Under the pieces are notes generated by a model. That model had not been told where the DNA came from. It saw nothing but the letters and a program-made list of their open reading frames with translations, and did not search any database. Of a stretch of 30,598 nucleotides of DNA, positions 10,510-18,962 are shown one piece after another. Made by a program: the position numbers and the translations under genes. How positions within the stretch are numbered: the first letter of the stretch is position 1; each line of letters begins with the position of its first letter. Source of the stretch: Triparma columacea (lineage: Eukaryota; Sar; Bolidophyceae; Parmales; Triparmaceae); contig BRYA01001479.1 in NCBI GenBank assembly GCA_030267965.1, positions 68,186 to 98,783 of the forward strand. The letters run 5' to 3'.

Positions 10510-11625
10510 ATGTTAAAAAAAGTAGCTACGCTCATTCTTACACTTTCCACATGCGTAAATGCAATGACTTGGGAGGGTGAAACTAAAAACAAACCCGTAA
10601 GTACTGTGTGAAGCCAAATTTTCTACTCACTTTGAAACATTCCACGGAGCGAAACTGTGTGTTGGCCAAATATTCTATCCCTACACACATTAAAAACATT
10701 CCACGACGGAGCGAAGAGTTTTTGGTGTAACATGTGCACCTCCTATGTCATCATTTGCATCTGTGTGTTCCTCTATCATACAATACAAGATTCTCACCTC
10801 AGACGACGAATTCCCCTCACCCAATCACCAAAACAACACCACAACACCCCCCCAAACAGTCAATCCCCCTCCCCCGTACGTCCGCCCCAGATTTCACCGC
10901 CACAGCCGTTCTCCACGACGATTTCACCTCTGTCTCCCTCTCAGACTACACGTCAAAGTCCCAGTGGCTGGTCCTATTCTTCTACCCCTTTGATTACACG
11001 TTCGTCTGCCCGACTGAGATCAGATCTTTCTCTGATGCGGCGGGGAAATTCGCGGATATTAACGTAGGGGTGGCTGCGGTTTCCACTGACAGGTGAGTCA
11101 ACTAAACTTATGGGTAGAGAAGGAGACAATGGAAAGAGAGTAGGAAGTGAAAGAGATTCGAATGAAAGCGCAAAGGTTCCTAGTTGTCTGACACCATACC
11201 ATCCCCTCTCAATCACCTCCCTCCTCTTTCTCCCCCCTCACCTTAGCCATCACACGCATCTCTCCTGGACTCGCACCCCTCGTGAGAACGGTGGTGTTGG
11301 TCCCTTGAACATCCCCCTCCTCGCGGACACCGGCAAGAAGATATCCTACGATTACGGTGTCCTAATAACCGACCCTACCGACGACATGTTCGGCGCCGCT
11401 CTTCGCGGTGTGTTTATAATAGACCCATCCGGTACCGTTAGGTCCGTTATGATCAACGATGACGGGGCGGGGAGGAGCATTGATGAAGTTATGAGAACGG
11501 TACAGGCACTGCAATATGGGGATGAACATGAAGGGGAAGGATGCCCGGCTAACTGGACACCGGGGGAGAAAACTATTAAGACGAACGCGGATGGGAGTAA
11601 GGAGTTCTTTAAGGAATGGGCATGA
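10510..11625 (+). CDS. Typical 2-Cys peroxiredoxin with N-terminal leader
   Basis: Three exons (10510-10596, 10860-11092, 11247-11625) join in phase to 232 residues. The first exon encodes [18 protein letters not shown], a hydrophobic signal-peptide-like leader ending at an Ala. The enzyme then shows APDFTATAV, the peroxidatic site [13 protein letters not shown] with Cys79, [18 protein letters not shown], and the resolving site GCPANW with Cys206. This is the AhpC/PRDX1-4 class, which reduces hydrogen peroxide and lipid peroxides using thioredoxin. The C-terminal FFKEWA resembles the YF-type arm linked to sensitivity to over-oxidation. The leader suggests entry to the secretory pathway, either ER (PRDX4-like) or a secondary plastid reached through the ER; the expected plastid Phe after cleavage is not seen, so ER is slightly favoured. 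The first intron is 263 bp. Confidence 0.92.
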
Positions 11626-11756
11626 GAGAGAGAACACGATAACACACACACCACACACAACCTAAGACCACACACTACGAAAACCTGGTTGAAAAGGGAG
11701 GACATGGGTAAATAATATGAAACTATTTTCAAATGAAAAGCACGGCCTTTAAAATG

Positions 11757-12434
11757 TTAGTCGTGAGGTGGTTTCTTGTAAGTGCTCGACCTGTTACTCC
11801 CCGACTGTTCAAGTCTTTGGTTAAGCTTAGTGTTAAAGCTAACTGTCCTATCCCTTCCGTCCCTACCTTTCCTCCCCCCTCCCCCCCTCCGCGCCGATGA
11901 ACCCGACTGTGTGAGTCGATGATCAAGCTTGCTGTTAAAACTCAACGCACGAACACACCTAGGATCTAATTCATTCCTCCCACCACCATCACCCACGAAC
12001 GTTAAGACCTTAAAAAGACCCACGAAAAGACCAATGAACCATGAAATGATACCACGTATATACGTGAAATAAACCTCACCACTACCCTTATTACCTCCAA
12101 CCTCATCAAACTCCCCGTGTGGAACTTTAACGGGGTTGGGAATGTTCAAAAATACATGTACAGCAGGGTGTATCTCATCTGATTTACATAAACTTTTAAC
12201 CCACTCACATAGTGGTCCACCTCTACGACGTAGTGTTTTGGGGTCATCTGATGATACGAATTTCGATAAGTTTGGGAAGTTCTTTGAGTTTATTTCTTTA
12301 GATAGGTTCACGAAATCACTGTAATGACGGGTTGATTTATGTGTGCTTATTACTGCACGGGAGGGGAGTGATAGGATGGAGGTTGTAAATTGGTATGCAC
12401 CACGGGAGGATATTGAGGAGAAGGATGTTATCGA
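11757..12434 (-). CDS. PX-domain protein, 5' end unresolved
   Basis: The main exon encodes 225 residues down to the stop at 11757. It probably begins at an acceptor (CTACACAG) before 12434. The frame stays open upstream to about 12545 without an ATG, so the first exon is missing from this model. The N-terminal 110 residues fit a PX domain: a strand region (GAYQFTTSIL, VISTHKST), the lipid-contact motif RHYSDF (12312-12329), an FP turn, and the helix with RRRGGPLCEWV. PX domains bind phosphoinositides, usually PI3P on endosomes. A hydrophobic segment follows (IISWFIGLFVGLFKVLTFVG), then a basic Gly-rich tail with two copies of a 15-residue unit (SFNSKLDHRLTQSGS and SFNTKLNQRLEQSGS). A sorting-nexin-like membrane role is inferred. 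Confidence 0.7.
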   Translation of the reverse strand, partial: SITSFSSISSRGAYQFTTSILSLPSRAVISTHKSTRHYSDFVNLSKEINSKNFPNLSKFVSSDDPKTLRRRGGPLCEWVKSLCKSDEIHPAVHVFLNIPNPVKVPHGEFDEVGGNKGSGEVYFTYIRGIISWFIGLFVGLFKVLTFVGDGGGRNELDPRCVRALSFNSKLDHRLTQSGSSARRGGGGRKGRDGRDRTVSFNTKLNQRLEQSGSNRSSTYKKPPHD

Positions 12435-12793
12435 CTGTGTAGGACATTTTGTTAAGGAGGAGGGGAGTAAATAGAAGGGAAGGATTAAGGATAGAGGAGT
12501 GATGAAGGGGGAGGGGGGAGGATTAAAGAGGGATTAGAGAAGATCGGAATGTCAGGAGGAGGGGGGATTTATTAATAAGATATTATTTATTCCAACTTCT
12601 TCGCTTTATCTGTGATTCGTTTTTATGCACACATCCTTTTTTTCCCCTCTGCCCTCTTTATATTCGTTTCGTTTTCGTTCGTTTTCATTTTTTCGTTCGT
12701 TTTCGTTTTTTCGGTTCCTCTCAATTTCGTTAATTCTCCCCTCTTCGTTCCTCTCATTTCTGGCTTGCCGTCACCGTTCAACCCCCCCACCCT
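12435..12793. other. Gap between PX and GAF genes with TTCGTT-rich repeat
   Basis: The region lies between the stop of the GAF gene (12794) and the main PX exon. It must contain the 3' end of the former and the 5' exon of the latter, which I could not place. Around 12661-12718 the plus strand is a degenerate repeat of ttcgtt/ttttcgtt units. No open frame here has coding character. Confidence 0.45.
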
Positions 12794-14197
12794 TCAGAGC
12801 ATGGCCAACGCGTCTGCGATAATCTGCCCAAGCTTCGCCGCCGTTTCCGTAACCACCTTGACATCCTCCGCGTCGAATTTCTCTCCTCCCCTCTTGTTGA
12901 CAAACTGTAGAATCGCCAGCACGTTCCCCCCAAAGACGATCGGGCAGCACAGGATATTGCGAGTCGCGAAACCGCTCTCCTTGTCGACCTCCTGGTTGAA
13001 CCGAGGGTCCGAGTAAGCGTTGTCGATGTTAGCGACCAGACCACTTTTGTAAACCCAACCAGCAATACCCTTCTTCTTGCTGAACCTGAAAGTGGTGTGA
13101 GGGCTTGTGTAGAAGAAGAGCTGCCACAGGCAAAGCGGATAGCGCGGGGGGGGGGGGGGGGAGGGGTGGAGGTCAGCAGGTCGGAGTGGCATACTCTCCC
13201 ACCCTTTCCATCTGCCTCTCGCTTTTTGCACTCGTCCGGTGAATCTGTGACCCTCACCTCGTCATTTAGCTTGTCCAAGAACATGATGCAAGACCTCTCC
13301 GCCCTCACGGTGGCTCTGTCGATGCTGAGAATCTCTCTGCCGACGTGGTACAGGTTGTCCTTCGTGTTGCTCTCCCTCTGCACCCTGTTACCGTATGCCT
13401 CGCGTCGCTCCTTCGCCGTTACCTCGGCAGTCACGGCTTGGATGTACCTCATGCCCCCGTTGCCGAAGTCAGCCTCGCCCAAAGAGATGGAACGACGCCT
13501 GTCCCTGCACTTGGCAGCGAGCTTCGCCTCCTTTGCCTTGCGCAGGTCGTCCTGCTTCAACTGACGAGCCACCTGCTTTGCGAGCTTCGTTTGCTCAGGA
13601 GTCGTTGCGGCCTTAGGGTCAAAGACCATGCTCTTCATTTTCTTGAGCTTCTCCGTCTTGTCCTTTGACTTATTTCGCTTTTGCTCAATTTTGGAGAGGG
13701 ATACTGAAGTGTGGGATGGGGGGGGAGGGTGGCGTGAGTGAGATGGTGAGGACGGGGTGATGACAGGGGGCCGCATGTGGTACGGCCACTGTACTGTACC
13801 CACATTTACGGTTCTGAGCGACTCTGGCTGCCACCATGTCCTTGTGATTCTTCCTCGCTGCGGCGGTAATGACCTGCGGAAGGGCGACCTGAAACCCCCC
13901 CGCCCTCACACCAGCTGCGGAAGACTTGGACTTGGAAAGGGTTCCGGGGAATACGGCGGAGGTAGACTTGTACAGATGCCCTTGAGGACGGAGCTCTATT
14001 TCGTCCATGGAAAGGCTACGAACCCTCTTAAACTTCGGGGGAGCGGAATTGGTTGGCAACTGGTGATTGTCTTCGGCCTGAGTTATCGACACCTTCCTGG
14101 CCGGAGGAAGGAGGTCTTTATGATGGGACACACCCCTACTCCTCCTTCCGACATAGTTCTTTTCAAGAATGATCTCTTGTGGCATTGGGCAAAACAT
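12794..14197 (-). CDS. Single-GAF-domain protein
   Basis: Three exons (13810-14197, 13258-13703, 12794-13120) join in phase to 386 residues. The C-terminal about 140 residues form a GAF domain (RSCIMFLDKLNDELFFYT, then KKKGIAGWVYKSG, NIDNAYSDPRFN, ILCCPI, LAILQFVNK, and the NK...F...D element near the end). This pattern is closest to phosphodiesterase/cyclase-type GAF domains, which often bind cyclic nucleotides. No catalytic domain follows: the protein stops 20 residues after the last strand. The middle is a strongly basic helical region (KLKKMKSMVFDPKAATTPEQ onward), and the N-terminus is Ser/Lys-rich without a known fold. The start at 14197 is provisional because an acceptor-like TGTAG lies just upstream (about 14213) with an open frame between. 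It could be a regulatory subunit or cytoskeletal protein; function is unknown. Confidence 0.82.
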
Positions 14198-14495
14198 GTC
14201 AAAATCAGCCGCCTACACGTGGGACTAGAGAAGGAAAGTAGGTGATGGAAGCCTGATGTGGCGTACTTGTACAGAAAACTGGTTTTCTTGAAATCAGTTA
14301 CAAAGTGTCAAGAAGGTGTCAACCTCGTGAATTCTTGATTGGGTTCCGATCTCTCTGTGTATGAAAATCATTAAATAGTTTCCACGTACAACAAGAAACA
14401 TTTATCCTTTCTCTTTCCATGCATGATCTCTCCCTTACCCTCTCTTGCTTGCCCTCACCGGTCTCCCATCCCTCTCATCCTTTATTCCCTCCTCT
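14198..14495. other. Gap between GAF and kinesin genes
   Basis: About 300 bp of mixed composition holds the 5' region of the GAF gene and the 3' region of the kinesin gene, both minus strand. A possible upstream GAF exon may hide here, because the frame before 14197 is open back to an acceptor-like site. No independent gene is seen. Confidence 0.4.
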
Positions 14496-16556
14496 CTAGA
14501 ATTCCTTCCTCAAGTGTTTTTCCCTCTCGGCCCAGAGCGCCGCCTTCTCCTCCTTCTGCCTGATGAGTTCTAGCCTTTCCTTCTCCTCGTCCTCCTTCGT
14601 GATGATCGTCCCGTCGTCCCTCCTCCTCCTAGTCTTTGCGTCGCTGATCAAAGCCCACATCCACAGGTAAACCTTCTTTCCGACCTCGTTACCCCCGCGG
14701 ACGAGGTAGTCCTTCTCGGGGAGACTGCAGAGCTGTAGGTTATGTATGGGTGAGCGAGAAAAGGCGAGTCGCGGGGGAGGTGGCGTTAGCGTTTTGCTGC
14801 TGGACTGGGCCATGGAATTTACAAAGGCCCCTTGAGCTCACCTGCACCCCGCTGAGCCCTCCAACGAACGCCTTGACGTCCCCGACCTCCGAGCCGAACG
14901 CATCAGTGATGCGTGCCTCAGCCTCCTGCACGGTCCAGTTCGCTGGGTCCTCCTCATCCTTCTGTAGGTTTCCCTTCCCCTTGCCAACGGCTACCCTGAG
15001 GGGGCCGCTGTACTTGAGGGTGTTGCAGCTGTGGGCTACGTCCGAGGCGAGGGGCGAGACGTTGGTCATTACTACGGTGGAGCAGATCCTGGGGCACCCA
15101 ATCTCAAACACGTCCTTGATGAGGAGGGTGAGCTTGTTCCTCCTGTAAGGCACGTGGATCCCGCCCATTCCGGGCTCTGACGCCATGGTACGAGCCCTGA
15201 TGCACTCCTTGAGGTTTGAGAGGGAGAGATTGATCTGCTTGGTCTCCGCCATCCTCTTGCTGTCGTGCTTCTTGCTGTCCTTGGCGCTCTCGCTCCCAGC
15301 AAGATCGATAACGTAGAGCTTCCCCGTGACTCCGGTCTCCACGTCCTTGCACGAGATGATTCCGATCCCGTGAGCCCTACTGGACGCCGCGTTCTTCTCC
15401 GTGGCCGCAGTGGCGCGGAGGGACTTGGCCCTTGAGACCAGAGCCTTCAGGGCGGAGCTGTCGGCGCATGGGTGAACACTGACGTTCCTGGTGAGGATCC
15501 TGCCGTCGAGGGCCTCCCCGATGGCAACAGGCTTGGCTTTGGGGTCGGTGGCGAGGCAGTCCTTGATGTCGGCGCCGAGCATCTCGAGGTAGGTGAAGTC
15601 CACCTCAGAGCCCTCCTTGAAGATGTCGCTCTCGCAGAGCTCGTCCATGATGCCGTTCATCGTGTGGGTCTTCCCGCTTCCCGTCTGCCCATACGCGAAG
15701 ATCACGCCGCACTGCCCGTTCAGGCACCTCTCCACCAGAGGCTCAGTGGTCAGTTTGTAAATGTCAGAGTTGGTGCTGTCTGGACCAAATGCGTAGTCAA
15801 ACTCAAACCTGGAGGTTTCGACCTTGGGCTTACCGGTGATGCCGACCTTGGGAGTGCAGGCGAGCATCTCCTCGGTGTATGGCTTGGAGGGGGTCGGGTC
15901 GATCCTAGGGGGGGGGCAGGGGGGTAGATGATGTGTGTAAGGGGAGGAGAAGGTGGGGTGGGGTTAGGGTTTTGCTGGAGGAGTTAGCGGCTCCTGCAGT
16001 ACCGCTTGACGTTCAACAGACAACAAATTCCCCACGAGATCCCTCTCCACCCAACACCTCACCTCTGCCCCGGAACAACCACAGCAAAGTTCTCCCCCCC
16101 CTCCTGCTCCAACTCGTGGGGGAGGATAGGCCTGACCCTTGAGCACACAGTGAATGTAGACGTCTCAAGGCCATTGGCCTGAACTTCAGCCTTAGCCTTC
16201 ACGACACCCACATTCCTCTCGGGCAAATGTTCAGGAACAGCCTTTGCAACAAGCTTGACAATGGAATCCTTGAAATCCCCAATGCTCTTCTTCCCCCCAC
16301 CTCCAGGGGCCAGGGAAGAGACGGGAAGAGGCTTCCCCAGAGGACCGTACTTCTTGATCAAGTTCTGGTACAACACGTCGTACTTCCCAGCCCACTTCTC
16401 CATCATCTTGGAATTCACCATCTTAATCTTGCTCGGTTGGTTGGTTTTGTAATATTCAAATATCTTTAAGCGCCACGCCTCGGAATCGGCGACATCAGGA
16501 TTGCAAGGGACATTCTCATCCGCACCTGTTGCATTTAGGGTCTGAGGATCCTCCAT
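14496..16556 (-). CDS. Kinesin-13-like motor with SAM-like tail
   Basis: Three exons (16063-16556, 14842-15904, 14496-14732) join in phase to 597 residues. The ATG at 16556 is preferred over one 25 codons upstream, because the longer N-terminus is AT-rich leader-like sequence. Residues 28-71 (KIFEYYKTNQPSK, then MMEKWAGKYDVLYQNLIKKYG) match a helical motif I recall at the ends of many protist proteins. The motor follows: P-loop GQTGSGKT at 237-244, switch I NAASSRAH at 336-343, switch II DLAGSE at 365-370. LKECIRA and NTLKYSG are typical of kinesin-13, whose members depolymerise microtubules. The C-terminus (NWTVQEAEARITDAF ... SGVQLCSLPEKDYLVRGG) looks like a SAM domain, then a charged coiled coil. 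A role in spindle or flagellar length control is family-based inference. Confidence 0.85.
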
Positions 16557-16810
16557 TTTTCTATAAAGTCTATTTTTGTTTGGAGGAAATTGGAAATTGG
16601 GAAAGGACGAGATTTTGGAATTTTGCATCAAAAGTCACGAAGCGGTCAAGTGTGGAGGTAACCTTATTTTTGACCTCTACAGGGGGTGCGTTTGTGGAGT
16701 GTTCGCAGAGGAGGCGCTGCGACTCACTTGAAACGAGTTGCATGGAAAAGAGAAAGGACACTTCTTATTGAAATGAATATTATAAATATTTATGAATATT
16801 ACGGAAAAGA

Positions 16811-17516
16811 TCACGACTTCTTCGTCAACAGCGCGTACGAGCAAATCGAAAGCGCTCTCAATTCCCCCAACGTCTCAACATTAATGCTCGCTTCGCCCCA
16901 CTCCTCCTCTCCTAAGCTCGTTCTCTCTCTCACTTCGACTACCGCGTCGAAGCCCGAGACTTCATCAATGGACATGGCCTTGAGCGTGGATGTGAGAGCC
17001 ACGAGAGCTGCAGACGGAAAAGTTGAAGAACTCACATTCACTGTGCTTGTGCAGGAGGGGGAGAACACGTCAAGGTGATCCAAGTAGTACTTTATGTCCT
17101 GCAAGGTTGAGGGGGACAGGCAGGGGTGAGGGATACTGGTTGGGGAGGGTTGTTCATGTTCGAGGTCAAGCAGCTGCTCTCAGGCTCACCTCCTCGGACC
17201 CACCACATTCTTGCAGCACATCCAAGCATGAACTTCCATCCTCCCCCAACACTCGCAAAGCATTACCACCGTTATCACGGGCGAGAACAGCGTAGTCCCA
17301 GAATGATTTGTCCTTCTGGAGGGCAGGGTCTACAATCTAGGGGGGGGGGAAGGGGGGAGGAAGACGCAAGGAGGGGAGGTAAGAGGAAAAAAATATTTTA
17401 CTCGTTATCTTGAGACGTTCACGTACAATGGGGTTGAATTTATTGATATTATCAATCGTATCAGCGCCCTTACCGATAGCTGACGATAAGAGAAACTGGC
17501 TTAGTCCCCACCACAT
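16811..17516 (-). CDS. Hypothetical protein, three exons
   Basis: Exons 17402-17516, 17190-17329 and 16811-17098 join in phase (phase 1 then 0) to 180 residues. Introns are GT-AG; the first uses a weak GTAAAATA donor and a TGTAG acceptor chosen because it alone preserves frame. The N-terminus MWWGLSQFLLSSAIGKG is mildly hydrophobic. The middle contains KDKSFWDYAVLARDNGGNAL and the second half is Ser/Thr/Glu-rich with an alternating pattern. No domain is recognised. The opposite strand also stays open over part of the last exon, but it lacks a splice-consistent partner. The promoter would lie in the shared region before the D-amino-acid oxidase. Confidence 0.55.
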
Positions 17517-17699
17517 ATTTGCTATTTTAGCTTCCCATTTAGCTGAAGCACACAGTACTCCATAACTGCACGCAGACGTATTTACTTACTTACAGCACTT
17601 AAACTCCGAAGATTAGCTCTCTTATCAGCTAAATTACAGACGTATTTACTTACTTACAGCACTTAAACTCCGAAGATTAGCTCTCGAAGAAATCAGCAA
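17517..17699. promoter_or_regulatory. Divergent upstream region with duplicated element
   Basis: This 183-bp gap separates divergent starts at 17516 (minus) and 17700 (plus). It contains two exact copies of a 49-bp element, the second ending 15 bp before the oxidase ATG. The region likely carries both promoters. The duplication may alter transcription start choice, but no core promoter motif is certain. Confidence 0.45.
17573..17685. repeat. 49-bp perfect direct repeat, 64-bp period
   Basis: Positions 17573-17621 and 17637-17685 are identical over 49 bp, starting with cagacgtatttacttactta and ending with gattagctctc. They are separated by 15 bp containing tcagctaaatta. Perfect identity suggests a recent tandem duplication. 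Its place immediately upstream of a start codon makes it a candidate regulatory change. Confidence 0.93.
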
Positions 17700-18847
17700 A
17701 TGTCTGTTCTCGTCGTTGGCAGTGGAATAATCGGTCTCACCACGGCCCACCTATTATCCCAGAGCGGAAAAAAGGTCCTAATCCGCTCCATGGCTCCCTT
17801 GTCGTCGACCTGCAGTCGAGGAGCGGGTGGTCTTTGGATGCCCTTCCACTGCGACGACGTCAACACAAACCGCTGGGCGAGAACGACGCTACTTAAATAC
17901 CTGACATTGGCTGAGACACCCGAGGAGCCGCTTGGAAAACACGTAGAGATTGTACAGACTACGGTGTACAAGAACCTCACTCAGTTCTCGAAAAACGACA
18001 CTGACTCATACACTAATCCCACCTCGTCTCACCCAACGTGGGCATCGGAGAACCCGGAGCTAGTATTCCAGGCTATAAACATGTCTCAGCTTGAGTGGCA
18101 GGGTTCCCTCAGTTCCATGCACATCCCCTCAACCATGAAGGATAATTACTCTGACGCTTGGACATTCAAGGCCCCCATAATCGACTCCCTAAAGTACATG
18201 GAGGATTTGAAGGGGATGTGCTTGGAAGGTGGTGTTGATATAAAGGAGGACGTAGAGGTTAGTTGTGTTGTTGTGAGGACATAAAGAAGTCGTAAGGAAT
18301 CTTACACCCCCCATACACATCACAGTATACAGATTCCTCCTCAATCCTATCCTCCGCCATCTCCTCCGGCTGCACTTCAATCGTGAACTGCAGCGGCCTT
18401 GGTTCCTCAACCCTAACGTCTGACTCTGACCTCATCCCAGGTCGTGGTGTTCTGTATTATTACAAGCGTCCCCCTACCTTCAACTCTTGTATCCTAATCG
18501 ACGATGGGCCAATAGGTTCTCCAGACTTCCCCGTCTACGCAATCCCAAGAGGTGACGTAGTAGCGGTAGGTGGATGTTACTTAGAGGGTGACGACGAAGG
18601 TAACATTAGAGAATCGGAGCACGATTTACTCACCAGGAACGCTGAGATGCTATTGCCAGGGGAGGGGTGGGAGAAGGTTGGGGAGTGGGCTGGTTTAAGA
18701 CCTGTGAGAAAGGGGGGGGTTAAACTTGGGGTTAATGAGGAACTTAGTAATGGGGGGGTGACGTGGGTGGATAATTATGGACACGGTGGAAGCGGGTGGA
18801 CGGTTGCTGATGGTTGTGCGGAGGATGTTAGGGAGATAATAGGGTAG
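17700..18847 (+). CDS. D-amino-acid oxidase-like FAD enzyme
   Basis: Two exons (17700-18257 and 18326-18847) join in phase 0 to 359 residues; the donor is GTTAGT. The N-terminus is the FAD-binding strand and loop VVGSGIIGL (G7, G9, G12). The flavin region STCSRGAGGLWMP follows, then VNCSGLGS, VYAIPRGD (the active-site Tyr region), GLRPVR (the substrate-carboxylate Arg region) and YGHGGSGW near the end. These are the landmarks of D-amino-acid/D-aspartate oxidases, which deaminate D-amino acids to keto acids with release of ammonia and hydrogen peroxide. The family is normally peroxisomal with a C-terminal SKL-type signal; this protein ends in REIIG and has no such signal. The length matches the family (about 340-370). 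The start is the first ATG after the duplicated element. Confidence 0.9.
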
Positions 18848-18962
18848 ATGCTGTGTGTGTTTTTCAGTATTGAAAAAAACCAAAGTTTCGAAGCGTATAT
18901 ATTTTCTCCCCACCCCCACACACACCCCTTCGACGATTCTCCTTCCCTCTGCCCCCTCTAAC

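Noticed and set aside
12612..13016. Plus-strand open frame with Phe/Ser-rich start
   Set aside because: It covers the TTCGTT simple repeat and then runs antisense to the GAF exon.
16686..17078. Plus-strand open frame of about 130 codons
   Set aside because: It overlaps a minus-strand exon that has matching splice partners; the plus frame has none and begins in AT-rich spacer.
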